Positions 39,560 through 50,407 of a stretch of DNA of 64,000 bases are shown piece after piece. The DNA comes from Polaribacter sp. GTDB lineage: Bacteria; Bacteroidota; Bacteroidia; Flavobacteriales; Flavobacteriaceae. A model generated the notes under the pieces. The model made no database searches. It saw nothing but the letters and a program-made list of their open reading frames with translations, and was not told the DNA's origin. A program made the translations under genes and the position numbers. Where the stretch lies: NCBI GenBank assembly GCA_029245785.1, contig JAQWOR010000072.1:1-64000 (forward strand), written 5' to 3'. Position 1 is the first letter of the stretch. Every line of letters begins with the position of its first letter.

Positions 39560-41497
39560 ATGACTCCATTTAGCACCTTAAAAAGCATCTCTAAAAAAAC
39601 AACCCATCAACAAGCTGGTCAATTTGAAGAAACTAGGTTTGAAAAAATCCATAATGTGATTTTCAAAAACTCTTCAGAGGCATCTATTGTTGTTGCTCAT
39701 GAAATTGCAACGTTAATTAGAAAAAAAGAATCAGAAAAATCGCCTTGTGTTTTGGGGCTTGCAACAGGCTCCTCTCCAATACGGGTTTATGAAGAGCTCG
39801 TAAGAATGCACAAAGAAGAAGGCTTGAGCTTTTCGAATGTAATTACCTTTAATTTAGATGAATACACTCCTATTGATCCTCATGACATTCAGAGTTATTA
39901 TTATTTTATGCATGAGCATTTATTCAATCATATAGATATTCTACCTGAAAACACACACATTCCTAATGGTGCTATTCAACCTGAAGATTTACACCAATAC
40001 TGTATCGACTATGAGCTCAAAATAAAAGCTGTTGGAGGTTTAGATTTTCAATTGTTAGGAATTGGAAGAACTGGGCATATTGGTTTTAACGAACCGGGGT
40101 CTCATTTTAACTCAGGTACAAGGAGCATTACATTAAACCATGTCACAAGAATAGATGCTGCCTCAGATTTTTTGGGAATAAGCAATGTTCCCAGAAAAGC
40201 AATTACTATGGGCGTTGGAACCATTAGAAACGCCAAAAGAATAGTACTGCTTGCCTGGGGAGTTAACAAAGCAACTATTGTTCAAAACACCTTAGAAGGA
40301 GACATCACTTCTCAGATGCCAGCAACTTATTTACAAAGGCATGAAAATACTACGGTTATTTTAGACGAGGAAGCCTCTTCTGAATTGACCCGAATTAAAA
40401 CTCCTTGGCTGGTTACTTCTTGTATCTGGGATCTAGCGTTGCAAAAAAAAGCAATTGTTTGGCTGAGTGAATTGCTAGGAAAATCTGTTCTTAAACTCAC
40501 AGACAACGATTATAATAATAACGGCATGTCTAGTTTGTTGGCAGAAGAAGGCAATGCGTATGACTTAAACGTTAAAATGTTTAATACGTTACAACATACA
40601 ATCACCGGTTGGCCAGGAGGGAAACCAAAAGCTGACGATAGCAATAGACCAGAGAGAGCAGTGCCTTCAAAAAAACGTGTGCTTATTTTTAGTCCACACC
40701 CAGATGATGACGTAATTTCAATGGGGGGAACTTTTGATCGTTTGGTAGAACAAGGGCATGAAGTACATATTGCCTATCAAACTTCTGGAAACATCGCTGT
40801 TTCTGATGAAGAGGCATTAAAATTTGCAGAGGTTACAAAATCCTTACAAATTCAATCTGACATCATAGAGGACATTATAACAAGCCTTAAAAGCAAAAAC
40901 TCAAATAGTGTAGACGAACTAAATACAAGATCTTTAAAGGGAATGATTCGAAGAAGTGAATCTCTTGCAGCTACACGATATATGGGTTTACCAGATGCAC
41001 ATGTGCATTTTTTAGACTTGCCATTTTATGAAACGGGTACGGTAAAAAAAGCCAACCTTTCTAAAAAAGATATTGATATTGTTGTGAACCTAATTGACTT
41101 TATCAAACCTCATCAAATTTATGCAGCTGGCGATTTAGCAGACCCACACGGAACACACAAAGTATGTTTAGATGCCATTTTTGAAGCTTTAGCAGTTTTA
41201 AAACCAAAAAAATACATGAATGATTGTTGGGTTTGGTTATACCGTGGCGCTTGGCACGAATGGGAATCTCATGAAATTGAAATGGCCGTACCGATGAGTC
41301 CAGATCAAGTTTTAAAGAAAAGGCATGCAATCTTCTTTCACCAATCTCAAAAAGACGGAGTCATGTTTCAAGGTGATGATTCAAGAGAGTTTTGGGTACG
41401 CGTTGAAGACAGAAATCGATTAACCGCAAAAAAATACAACGATTTAGGCTTGGCAGATTACGCTGCAATTGAAGCTTTTAAACGGTATCATTTTTAA
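39560..41497 (+). CDS. nagB: Glucosamine-6-phosphate deaminase with C-terminal PIG-L deacetylase-like domain
   Basis: GLATGSSPIRVYEELVRMH; NLDEYTPID; GIGRTGHIGFNEPGS; then LIFSPHPDDDVISMGGTFDRL (PIG-L). Confidence 0.95.
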   Translation: MTPFSTLKSISKKTTHQQAGQFEETRFEKIHNVIFKNSSEASIVVAHEIATLIRKKESEKSPCVLGLATGSSPIRVYEELVRMHKEEGLSFSNVITFNLDEYTPIDPHDIQSYYYFMHEHLFNHIDILPENTHIPNGAIQPEDLHQYCIDYELKIKAVGGLDFQLLGIGRTGHIGFNEPGSHFNSGTRSITLNHVTRIDAASDFLGISNVPRKAITMGVGTIRNAKRIVLLAWGVNKATIVQNTLEGDITSQMPATYLQRHENTTVILDEEASSELTRIKTPWLVTSCIWDLALQKKAIVWLSELLGKSVLKLTDNDYNNNGMSSLLAEEGNAYDLNVKMFNTLQHTITGWPGGKPKADDSNRPERAVPSKKRVLIFSPHPDDDVISMGGTFDRLVEQGHEVHIAYQTSGNIAVSDEEALKFAEVTKSLQIQSDIIEDIITSLKSKNSNSVDELNTRSLKGMIRRSESLAATRYMGLPDAHVHFLDLPFYETGTVKKANLSKKDIDIVVNLIDFIKPHQIYAAGDLADPHGTHKVCLDAIFEALAVLKPKKYMNDCWVWLYRGAWHEWESHEIEMAVPMSPDQVLKKRHAIFFHQSQKDGVMFQGDDSREFWVRVEDRNRLTAKKYNDLGLADYAAIEAFKRYHF

Positions 41498-41601
41498 TAA
41501 AACTCGTAAGAGAGGCAATCTATAATTGGCTTTTTTGGAAATTAATAAAAGGTAAGTAAAAATCAATTTGATTGCAATCAAATTGGTATTTTTGCCTTTC
41601 A

Positions 41602-42912
41602 ATGCAACGAACAGAAAAAAGCTTTAAGGTTACTTCAATCAATGATTTTAAAACAAAATTATTGGTTTGGGCACAACAATCAGAGACTGTTGTTTGGTTA
41701 GATTCTAATCAATACCAACAAAAATATTCTTCATTTGGTGCTGTATTGGCAATGGATGAGTTTACCTCTATAAAAACGGATTACAATACTGCTTTTGAGC
41801 AATTAAAAGAATACCAAACCATCACTAAAGATTACCTTTTTGGTTACTTAAGTTATGATCTTAAAAATGATGTAGAACCTATTTCTTCTTCTAATTTTGA
41901 CGGACTGGGCTTTGCTGATTTGTATTTTTTTCAGCCTAAAAAACTCATTTTTATCCATCAAGATACGGTTGAGTTTCGCTATATAAAAATGGTTGATGAT
42001 GAAATTGATACTGATTTTAATGAAATCAACAACACTTCATTTCAAACGAATGTAAAAGCTCTCGAAAAAGAAAATGACGTCAAAATAAAACTCCGAATTC
42101 ATAAAGATGAATACCATCAAAAGGTAAACACCATCCTAGAACATATTCATAGAGGCGATATTTATGAAGCTAATTTTTGTCAAGAATTTTACGCAGAAGA
42201 CGCATACATCAATCCCTTAGAAGCATACCATCATTTGAATGAAATTTCCGAACCTCCATTTGCCACTTTTTTAAAATGCGAACAGCACTATCTACTCTCA
42301 GCATCACCAGAAAGATACCTGAAAAAAGAAGGTGAAAAAATTATTTCTCAACCCATAAAGGGAACTGCAAAAAGATTGCGAAACTCTATTGATGACGCTC
42401 AGATTGCCTTTGATTTAGCACGCGATGAAAAAGAGCGCTCAGAAAACATTATGATTGTAGATTTGGTACGGAATGACTTGTCTAAAACGGCAAAAAAAGG
42501 AACTGTAAGCATTGAAGAATTGTGTAAAGTATACTCCTTCAAACAAGTACATCAGCTCATTTCTACAGTTGTTTCTGAAGTTGATAAAAACACACACCCT
42601 GTAACAATTCTTCAAGACACTTTTCCGATGGGTAGCATGACAGGAGCTCCAAAAATATCGGCAATAAACATCATAGAAAAACTAGAAGAAACCAAACGTG
42701 GCTTATACTCTGGTGCTGTTGGCTACTTCACTCCTACTGGCGATTTTGATTTTAATGTCATCATTCGAAGTATTTTGTACAACGAAAAAAACAACTACGT
42801 TTCCTATTCTGTCGGCAGTGCCATTACAGCAAAATCGACCCCCGAAAAAGAATATGAAGAATGCTTATTAAAAGCAAAAGCTATGAAATATGTGTTGCTA
42901 AATTCTAACTAA
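41602..42912 (+). CDS. Anthranilate synthase component I/aminodeoxychorismate synthase family (PabB-like)
   Basis: IHRGDIYEANFCQEF; SASPERYLKKEGEKIISQPIKGTAKR; MIVDLVRNDLSKTA; FPMGSMTGAPKISAINIIEKLE. Confidence 0.92.
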   Translation: MQRTEKSFKVTSINDFKTKLLVWAQQSETVVWLDSNQYQQKYSSFGAVLAMDEFTSIKTDYNTAFEQLKEYQTITKDYLFGYLSYDLKNDVEPISSSNFDGLGFADLYFFQPKKLIFIHQDTVEFRYIKMVDDEIDTDFNEINNTSFQTNVKALEKENDVKIKLRIHKDEYHQKVNTILEHIHRGDIYEANFCQEFYAEDAYINPLEAYHHLNEISEPPFATFLKCEQHYLLSASPERYLKKEGEKIISQPIKGTAKRLRNSIDDAQIAFDLARDEKERSENIMIVDLVRNDLSKTAKKGTVSIEELCKVYSFKQVHQLISTVVSEVDKNTHPVTILQDTFPMGSMTGAPKISAINIIEKLEETKRGLYSGAVGYFTPTGDFDFNVIIRSILYNEKNNYVSYSVGSAITAKSTPEKEYEECLLKAKAMKYVLLNSN

Positions 42913-42918
42913 TAAGAC

Positions 42919-43164
42919 ATGATTACAGACCAAGACCAAAAGTTTAAAACCGTTCTTACAGAACTATCGGATACTGTTAGCGAACAATCTTTTTTCAATG
43001 CCTTTTTAAAGCAATACCCTGAAGATTGGAAGCAATTAAAAATTACCTACTCAAAATTTAAACGAAGTAAACAATTCGGAAAAACGATTCCCTTGCCAAG
43101 ACCTGAAGAGGCATTAAGACGAACGATTCGAACTTGGTTAAAGACAACTAAAAAAAATGCGTAG
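42919..43164 (+). CDS. Small conserved-looking protein (81 aa), unknown
   Basis: Tight spacing after pabB-like gene, basic C-terminus; no recognised domain. Confidence 0.6.
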   Translation: MITDQDQKFKTVLTELSDTVSEQSFFNAFLKQYPEDWKQLKITYSKFKRSKQFGKTIPLPRPEEALRRTIRTWLKTTKKNA

Positions 43165-43183
43165 CTTTAGCTTTTAATTATGT

Positions 43184-44011
43184 ATGATGACATATCAAGA
43201 ATTTAATTTCAACATTTATTCGACCCATTTTTACGGTCAGTATTGGCAACCTTCAAAAACCAAAGCCATAATTTTGTTGGTACATGGAATGGGAGAGCAC
43301 GCTACACGCTATACAGAATCTGTGATTCCGAAATTGACAGAAAATGGTTTTGGCGTCATTGCTTTTGATCAATTTGGACATGGAAAAACATCTGGAAAAC
43401 GAGGCCATTGCCCGAGTTTTGAAGCTGTTTTAAAAAGTGTTGAAAAAGTACAGGAAAAAGCCTTAGCTATTTTTGGAAACAAACCCCTCTTTTTATACGG
43501 GCATTCTATGGGTGGAAATGTGGTGATAAATTATGTACTTCGAAAAAAGCATTCTTTTGCAGGCGTAATTGCTACCAGTCCTTTTTTACAATTGGCTTTT
43601 CAGCCACCAGCTATTAAATTGTTTGTAGGAAAGCTCTTGCAAAAAATAGCACCGGCAATAACCATGGGAAATGAATTAGACCCAAACGATGTTTCTAGAG
43701 ACAATACAGAGGTTCAAAAATACATGAACGACCCTTTAGTACACGATAGAATAAGCCCTAATTTTTCCATCACATTTATCGAAACCGGAAAATGGGCGAT
43801 AGAAAATGCTAACAAATTGCAAACTCCGACATTGCTTCTACACGGAACGGATGATAAAATTATTGACTATAAAGGAACGCAAGAATTTTCAAACAACTCA
43901 AACACCACCACCTTAAAGCTATATGAAGGCGGCTATCATGAATTACACAATGATCTTTGTAAAGAAGAAATGCTGACCGATGTTGTGAACTGGCTGAAAA
44001 AACAATTATAA
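43184..44011 (+). CDS. Alpha/beta hydrolase (monoacylglycerol lipase-like)
   Basis: LLVHGMGEHATRY; LYGHSMGGNVVINY; LLLHGTDDKIIDYKG. Confidence 0.93.
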   Translation: MMTYQEFNFNIYSTHFYGQYWQPSKTKAIILLVHGMGEHATRYTESVIPKLTENGFGVIAFDQFGHGKTSGKRGHCPSFEAVLKSVEKVQEKALAIFGNKPLFLYGHSMGGNVVINYVLRKKHSFAGVIATSPFLQLAFQPPAIKLFVGKLLQKIAPAITMGNELDPNDVSRDNTEVQKYMNDPLVHDRISPNFSITFIETGKWAIENANKLQTPTLLLHGTDDKIIDYKGTQEFSNNSNTTTLKLYEGGYHELHNDLCKEEMLTDVVNWLKKQL

Positions 44012-45324
44012 TGCTACAAAAATTCAAACAACATATTGCCGCTAATTTTCCGTTTTTAAGCGAAAAAAAACTCTTAATTGCCATTTCTGGCGGTGTAGAC
44101 TCTGTTGTTTTAACTCATATATTGCAACAACTGGATTGTAGCATTGCATTGGCACATTGTAATTTTAACTTGCGAGGAAATGAAAGTGATGCGGATGAAA
44201 AATTTGTCAAAACAATAGGAGAAAAACTACAGGTAAAAACCTTTATCAAACAGTTTGACACAGAGAAATTTGCAAAAAAGAAGAAGCAATCTACCCAAAT
44301 TGCTGCTAGAAACTTACGCTATGCTTGGTTTCAAGAATTGACAGAAAAACACACGTTTAATTATGTATTAACAGCACATCATGCAGATGACAATTTAGAA
44401 ACTTTTTTAATCAACCTAACTCGCGGAACAGGGCTAGATGGACTCACTGGAATACCTGCTATTAACGGAAACATTGTTCGTCCCTTACTCTCTTTTTCTC
44501 GGGATGAAATTGTGCGTTTTGCAACAGAAAATGCAATTGACTGGAGAGAAGACAAAAGCAATGCCGCAACCAAATACATTCGAAATAAAATCAGGCATCA
44601 AATTGTTCCTGTATTAAAAGAAATCAACCCGAACTTGTTAGGTTCTTTTCAAAAAACTTCAGAGTATTTACACGAAAGTAGACAACTTATTGAAGATCGA
44701 ATTGAAAGTATCAAGAAAGACATCATTAGTACCACTGACAATCAACACATTAAAATCAACATTCAACACCTGAATGCTTTATCAAATCCAAAAGCCTATA
44801 TATATCAGGTTTTAAAGGGCTATAATTTTACAGAATGGAATGATGTTGCTGATTTACTTAGTGCGCAATCAGGAAAACAAGTGTTTTCTAGAACACACCG
44901 ATTGATAAAAGATCGAGATTTCTTGTTGCTCACAGCAATTGAGCAAGAAGCGGAAACCTCAGAGTATTTCATCTCAAAAAACACCAAAAAAATTACATTT
45001 CCAGTTCAATTAACCTTTGAAAAGGCAGTAAAAACAAGCTTTAAAGATTTACAAACTATTTTTCTTGATACAACAAAAATCACGTTCCCATTAATCTTAA
45101 GAAAGTGGGAAAGAGGCGATTATTTTTATCCGACAGGCATGCAAGGAAAAAAGAAAATTAGCAACTATTTTAAAGATGAAAAATATTCATTAATCAACAA
45201 AGAGAATACATGGTTGCTATGTTCTAAAAATGATATTGTTTGGATTGTTGGCAAAAGACAAGACAAACGATTTTTACCCAGTTCAACCACAACATCAATT
45301 TTAAAAATTCACATGCCCCTCTAA
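44011..45324 (+). CDS. tilS: tRNA lysidine(34) synthetase TilS
   Basis: LLIAISGGVDSVVLTHIL (SGGxDS); TAHHADDNLETFLINLTRGTGLDGLTGIP; WREDKSN. Confidence 0.96.
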   Translation: MLQKFKQHIAANFPFLSEKKLLIAISGGVDSVVLTHILQQLDCSIALAHCNFNLRGNESDADEKFVKTIGEKLQVKTFIKQFDTEKFAKKKKQSTQIAARNLRYAWFQELTEKHTFNYVLTAHHADDNLETFLINLTRGTGLDGLTGIPAINGNIVRPLLSFSRDEIVRFATENAIDWREDKSNAATKYIRNKIRHQIVPVLKEINPNLLGSFQKTSEYLHESRQLIEDRIESIKKDIISTTDNQHIKINIQHLNALSNPKAYIYQVLKGYNFTEWNDVADLLSAQSGKQVFSRTHRLIKDRDFLLLTAIEQEAETSEYFISKNTKKITFPVQLTFEKAVKTSFKDLQTIFLDTTKITFPLILRKWERGDYFYPTGMQGKKKISNYFKDEKYSLINKENTWLLCSKNDIVWIVGKRQDKRFLPSSTTTSILKIHMPL

Positions 45325-45477
45325 TTTTATGAGGGTTCGGGAACTACCAATGTTTCTGGCCTTTACTTAAAGTTATGTTAAATTTAACTTCTTTTTAAGT
45401 TAGATCAATCCAGAAATTCATTATTTCTAAATTGATTTTGTACTTTTAACCTCTAAAATTTTCAAACAAACGACAAT

Positions 45478-46848
45478 ATGAAGAAAGCATGGTTACTTAT
45501 TGCTGTAATAGCAATCGTGTCTTGTAAAAATGAAACACCAATCGATTATGCTATCATTTCAGGAAAAATAACAAATGCAACTACAAGTGAAGCCACTATT
45601 TACGGGGTTATAGACAGAGATTTTAGAAAGAAATTGACGTTAGAAGAAAATGGCAGTTTTAAAGATACTTTAAAAGCAGGTTCTTATTTGTTTTCTCAAG
45701 GAAGAAATAAAACGCCTCTATATGTAAGTGCCGGAGATAACATTACCATCAATTTTGATGCTAAAGACTTTAAAAACTCCTTGACTCTTTCTGGTAAGGG
45801 CTCACAAGCCAGTGTATATTTAATTGCAAAAGGAGGCACAGAAAAAGAATTAATGGGCTCTGGAACTGGAGTATACGTAAAAGAAGAAGCAGAGTACAAA
45901 AGTATATTCTTAGCAATAAAAGTAGCTCAAGAAAAATTACTCTCTGAGGCTTCAGGTATTTCTGATGACTTTGTTGCAAAAGAAAAAAGAAATATCAAGT
46001 ATGCCTATTTAGAAAAATTAAACCGATATCAATTATATCATTCTCATTATGCAAAAAAGAAAAACTTTGAACCTTCTAAACAATTTTTAAGTGAATTAGA
46101 AACGTTGAAGTATGACAATGAAGAAGATTTTAACTTCTCTACTAGCTACAAATCACTTGTCACAAATCATTACCAAAAAAAAGCCGGTGAACTTGCAAAA
46201 ACAGCGTCAATAGACAGAGGGTTGGCAATGTTAAAAGTTGGACAAACAATTACTCACAAAACAATTAAGAACAATTTATTGTATGAAGCTGCAAAATATG
46301 GCATTACCTATACAAACAACTTAGAAGCGTTTTACAATGCGTTTATGGCGGGCTCTACAGATAAAAATAACAATGAAAAAATCACAAAAAGCTACAAAGC
46401 TTTAAAAGTAGTTGCCAAAGGAAATGTATCTCCAAAGTTTGTAGATTATGAAAACAATGCTGGCGGAACTACTTCTTTAGATGATTTAAAAGGAAAATAT
46501 GTGTATGTAGATGTTTGGGCAACTTGGTGTGGCCCTTGTAAAGCTGAAATTCCTTTCTTAAAGAACGTTGAAAAGAAATACCATAGAAAAAACATTCACT
46601 TTCTAAGTCTTTCAATAGACAAAGCAAAAGACCATGACAAATGGAAAGCAATGATTAAAGACAAAGAATTAGGCGGTATTCAACTATTTGCTGATAATGA
46701 TTGGAACTCTAAATTTGTAACCGACTATTTAATTAAAGGGATTCCTCGTTTTATATTGATTGATCCTGCTGGTAATATTGTAACTGCAAATGCTCCAAGG
46801 CCATCAGACAAAAAATTAATCGAACTGTTTGACGAATTAAAGATATAA
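45478..46848 (+). CDS. TlpA-like thioredoxin family lipoprotein
   Basis: Lipobox IAIVSCK; KYVYVDVWATWCGPCKAEIPFLKNVEK. Confidence 0.92.
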   Translation: MKKAWLLIAVIAIVSCKNETPIDYAIISGKITNATTSEATIYGVIDRDFRKKLTLEENGSFKDTLKAGSYLFSQGRNKTPLYVSAGDNITINFDAKDFKNSLTLSGKGSQASVYLIAKGGTEKELMGSGTGVYVKEEAEYKSIFLAIKVAQEKLLSEASGISDDFVAKEKRNIKYAYLEKLNRYQLYHSHYAKKKNFEPSKQFLSELETLKYDNEEDFNFSTSYKSLVTNHYQKKAGELAKTASIDRGLAMLKVGQTITHKTIKNNLLYEAAKYGITYTNNLEAFYNAFMAGSTDKNNNEKITKSYKALKVVAKGNVSPKFVDYENNAGGTTSLDDLKGKYVYVDVWATWCGPCKAEIPFLKNVEKKYHRKNIHFLSLSIDKAKDHDKWKAMIKDKELGGIQLFADNDWNSKFVTDYLIKGIPRFILIDPAGNIVTANAPRPSDKKLIELFDELKI

Positions 46849-46918
46849 ATAACACCTATTAAACACCATCACAAAACCTCCAACTACAACATTGCGGAGG
46901 CTTTTAAAACTCGCATTC

Positions 46919-48886
46919 ATGAAGAAATTTTTAGCTATTCTTGGCTTACTAATTGCCTTTTCTGGGAACCTCAACGCTCAAATTGAAGAACCTGTATCAT
47001 GGAGTACATCCGTAAAAAAAATTAGTGCCACAGAATACGATTTAATCATTATTGCAGCAATTGAACAAGATTGGCATGTATACTCGCAATACACTGCAGA
47101 AGGCGGCGCATTGCCCATTATCATCTCTAAAGAAGAAGGAACCACTGGCTTTAAATTAGTTGGAAAAGCAGTTGAAAGTGATACCATAAAAAAATACAGC
47201 GACATTTTTGAAGTCTACGAAACATATTTTGATATAGAAGCTGTTTTAAAACAACGTGTGGTTGTCTCAGACCCTAATAGAACTCAAATCACCTTGAATT
47301 TAACAGGGCAAGTTTGTAAAGAAGTGTGCTTACAAATAGATGAAAATTTCACCTTTAGCTTGACGGGAAAAGCCATTCAAAAAAAAGCGGTTACTATTGA
47401 TGAAAAAAGCAAACTTCTAACCAAGCAATTACAACTAGGTTTAAAAAACAAATCACTATTAAAAAGCGCCACAGATAACGACTCTGAAGGAGGAGGTAGC
47501 CTTTTTAATATTTTCTTTTTAGGCTTTATTGGAGGTTTACTAGCCCTATTAACACCTTGTGTTTTTCCAATGATTCCATTAACAGTATCATTTTTTACAA
47601 AGCAATCTCAAAGCAAAAGCAAAGGCGTTAGCAATGCCATTTTATACGGACTTTTTATTGTAACCATTTATATTTTACTGAGTCTGCCTTTTCATTTCTT
47701 AGACAGTTTAGATCCAGAAATTTTAAACACCATTTCTACCAATGTATGGCTAAATATTTTCTTTTTTGTTGTATTGGTATTCTTTGCAGGCTCTTTCTTC
47801 GGATATTATGAAGTGACCTTGCCAAGTTCTTGGGGAAATAAAATGGATACCGCTTCTGGAACTGGAGGAATTATTGGAATTTTCTTTATGGCATTGACAT
47901 TGGCCATTGTTTCCTTTTCATGTACCGGTCCAATTTTAGGATCGCTGTTAGCAGGCTCTTTAACTTCAGATGGAGGCGCTATGCAACTTACCTCTGGAAT
48001 GACAGGTTTTGGACTCGCACTGGCATTGCCTTTTGCACTTTTTGCACTATTTCCAAGCTGGCTAAATTCACTCCCAAAATCTGGAGGATGGCTAAATACA
48101 GTAAAAGTAGTCCTTGGGTTTTTAGAATTAGCTCTAGCATTTAAGTTCTTATCAAATGCCGACTTGGTAGAGCATTGGGGTCTTTTAAAGCGTGAAATTT
48201 TTATTGGAATTTGGATTGTTACTTTTATAGGATTGGCCCTGTACTTATTTGGAAAAATAAAATTTCCGCATGATGGCCCATTAAAAAAATTAGGCTTTTC
48301 AAGAATCTCATTCGGGATTCTAGTCACTGCTTTTGTCATCTATTTAATTCCTGGCGTATTAAAAACTCCAACTTGGGAGTTGAATGCTTTAAGTGGTTTT
48401 CCACCACCTCAATTTTATAGTGTGTACGAACAAGAAAGCGATTGTCCGCTGGGATTGAATTGTTTTAAAGATTTTGAAGACGGATTAAAATACGCCAAAG
48501 AAACCAACAAACCTATCTTATTAGACTTTACTGGATGGGCCTGTGTAAACTGCCGAAAAATGGAAGAAACCGTTTGGGTAGAAAATGACGTATATACCAT
48601 TATCAAAGAAGATTACGTCTTAATTTCCCTATATGTTGATGATCGAAAAGAATTACCAAAAGCATTGCAATTTGATTATTTAAAAAGCAACGGAAAGGTA
48701 AAAAAGATCAAAACCGTAGGAGACAAGTGGGCAACATTCCAGGCTGTAAATTTTAAAACTGCATCACAACCCTATTATGTGTTGATGAGCCCTGAATTAG
48801 AAATCTTGCACGAGCCGCAACAATATACAGACAAAGACACCTATTACAAATGGCTGAAAGAAGGATTGAAAAAATTTAAAGAATAA
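46919..48886 (+). CDS. Thiol:disulfide interchange protein DsbD-like
   Basis: N-terminal DsbC-like domain, central TM domain (LLALLTPCVFPMIPLTVSFF), C-terminal thioredoxin WACVNCRKME; start at MKKFLAILG. Confidence 0.93.
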   Translation: MKKFLAILGLLIAFSGNLNAQIEEPVSWSTSVKKISATEYDLIIIAAIEQDWHVYSQYTAEGGALPIIISKEEGTTGFKLVGKAVESDTIKKYSDIFEVYETYFDIEAVLKQRVVVSDPNRTQITLNLTGQVCKEVCLQIDENFTFSLTGKAIQKKAVTIDEKSKLLTKQLQLGLKNKSLLKSATDNDSEGGGSLFNIFFLGFIGGLLALLTPCVFPMIPLTVSFFTKQSQSKSKGVSNAILYGLFIVTIYILLSLPFHFLDSLDPEILNTISTNVWLNIFFFVVLVFFAGSFFGYYEVTLPSSWGNKMDTASGTGGIIGIFFMALTLAIVSFSCTGPILGSLLAGSLTSDGGAMQLTSGMTGFGLALALPFALFALFPSWLNSLPKSGGWLNTVKVVLGFLELALAFKFLSNADLVEHWGLLKREIFIGIWIVTFIGLALYLFGKIKFPHDGPLKKLGFSRISFGILVTAFVIYLIPGVLKTPTWELNALSGFPPPQFYSVYEQESDCPLGLNCFKDFEDGLKYAKETNKPILLDFTGWACVNCRKMEETVWVENDVYTIIKEDYVLISLYVDDRKELPKALQFDYLKSNGKVKKIKTVGDKWATFQAVNFKTASQPYYVLMSPELEILHEPQQYTDKDTYYKWLKEGLKKFKE

Positions 48887-48898
48887 AAAACATCAATT

Positions 48899-50389
48899 AT
48901 GAACAAAATAGCTGTACCCTTTTTAGTATTTTTATGTGTTACTCATTTTTTAACGGCACAAACAAGAACAATCCCAACCGACACTACTGTTGTTACGAAG
49001 CATTCAACAGTTATTAACGGCATTAAAATTCAGTATACTGCAACCACAGGAACACAGCCTGTTTGGGATAAAGAGGGGAATGCAAAAGCTACTTTATTTT
49101 ATACCTATTACAAAAGAACAAACAATGTACAAACAGCTAGACGCCCGTTAGTTATGTCTTTTAATGGCGGTCCTGGATCTGCATCTGTATGGATGCATCT
49201 AGCCTATACAGGACCGAATGTATTGAATATTGATGATGAAGGATATCCTGTACAACCGTATGGCTATCATAAGAATGAACACTCCATTTTAGACGTCGCA
49301 GACATTGTGTATATCAATCCTGTAAATACAGGGTATTCAAGAACAGTACCAAGAAAAGAAAAAAAGGTAAACAAAGCAGACTTTTTTGGTGTCAACGCAG
49401 ACATTAACTATTTGGCAGAATGGCTCACTACTTTTGTTACCAGAAACAACAGATGGTCTTCGCCTAAATATTTGATTGGCGAAAGTTATGGCGGCACACG
49501 AGTTTCTGGATTAGCACATCGACTACAAAGCAGTCAATGGATGTACTTAAATGGCGTTATTTTAGTTTCGCCTGCTGATTACGGTGCAAGAAAATCTGAC
49601 AACGCAGTGTCTTCTCCTATAGACTTTCCCTATTTTACCGCCGCAGCATGGTATCATAAAATGCTTGCTCCTGAATTACAGAACAAAGATCTATTAGATA
49701 TTTTACCTGAATCAGAACATTTTGCCATCAACTCCTTAATGCCAGCCATTGCTAAAGGAGGCTTCATCAGCGATGAAGAGAAAAGTCAAATTGCAGAAAA
49801 AATGGCCTTTTATACTGGAGTCTCTAAAAAAGTAATCTTGCAACACAACTTAGTGTTGCCTAATCGGTTTTTCTGGAAAGAGTTGTTGAGAAACAAAACA
49901 GGACAAACCATTGGTCGTTTGGATTCTAGGTATTTAGGAATTGACAGAAAAGAAGCTGGAGATGCTCCTGATTACAGCGCAGAATTAACTTCTTGGCTGC
50001 ATTCATTTACACCCGCCATCAATCATTATATCAGAACGCATTTAAAGTTCAAAACAGATGTAAAATACAACATGTTTGGACCTGTTCGTCCTTGGAACAT
50101 GAGAAATAACAACACCAGAGAAGAGCTACGAAAAGCCGTTGCTCAAAACCCGTATTTACAGTTGTTGTTTCAAGCAGGTTATTATGACGGTGCCACTACC
50201 TATTTTAACACAAAATATACCATGTGGCAAATAGATCCTAGTGGAAAATTAAAAGACAGAATGCATTTTAAAGGCTATCGTAGTGGACACATGATGTATT
50301 TGAGAAAGGCCGATTTAAAAACTGCCAATGAAGACATTAGAAACTTTATCAAAGCAAGTGCCTCAAAAGGAAAGGCTGCAAAGTATTAG
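48899..50389 (+). CDS. S10 family peptidase (serine carboxypeptidase)
   Basis: MSFNGGPGSASVWMHL; YLIGESYGGTRVSGLAHRL; FKGYRSGHMMYL. Confidence 0.93.
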   Translation: MNKIAVPFLVFLCVTHFLTAQTRTIPTDTTVVTKHSTVINGIKIQYTATTGTQPVWDKEGNAKATLFYTYYKRTNNVQTARRPLVMSFNGGPGSASVWMHLAYTGPNVLNIDDEGYPVQPYGYHKNEHSILDVADIVYINPVNTGYSRTVPRKEKKVNKADFFGVNADINYLAEWLTTFVTRNNRWSSPKYLIGESYGGTRVSGLAHRLQSSQWMYLNGVILVSPADYGARKSDNAVSSPIDFPYFTAAAWYHKMLAPELQNKDLLDILPESEHFAINSLMPAIAKGGFISDEEKSQIAEKMAFYTGVSKKVILQHNLVLPNRFFWKELLRNKTGQTIGRLDSRYLGIDRKEAGDAPDYSAELTSWLHSFTPAINHYIRTHLKFKTDVKYNMFGPVRPWNMRNNNTREELRKAVAQNPYLQLLFQAGYYDGATTYFNTKYTMWQIDPSGKLKDRMHFKGYRSGHMMYLRKADLKTANEDIRNFIKASASKGKAAKY

Positions 50390-50407
50390 GCAGCTACCGT
50401 TTGTTAT

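Noticed and set aside
47806-48339. 177-aa minus-strand ORF inside dsbD
   Set aside because: Antisense to a strong DsbD-like CDS; translation is low-complexity and family-less; typical shadow ORF in AT-rich DNA.
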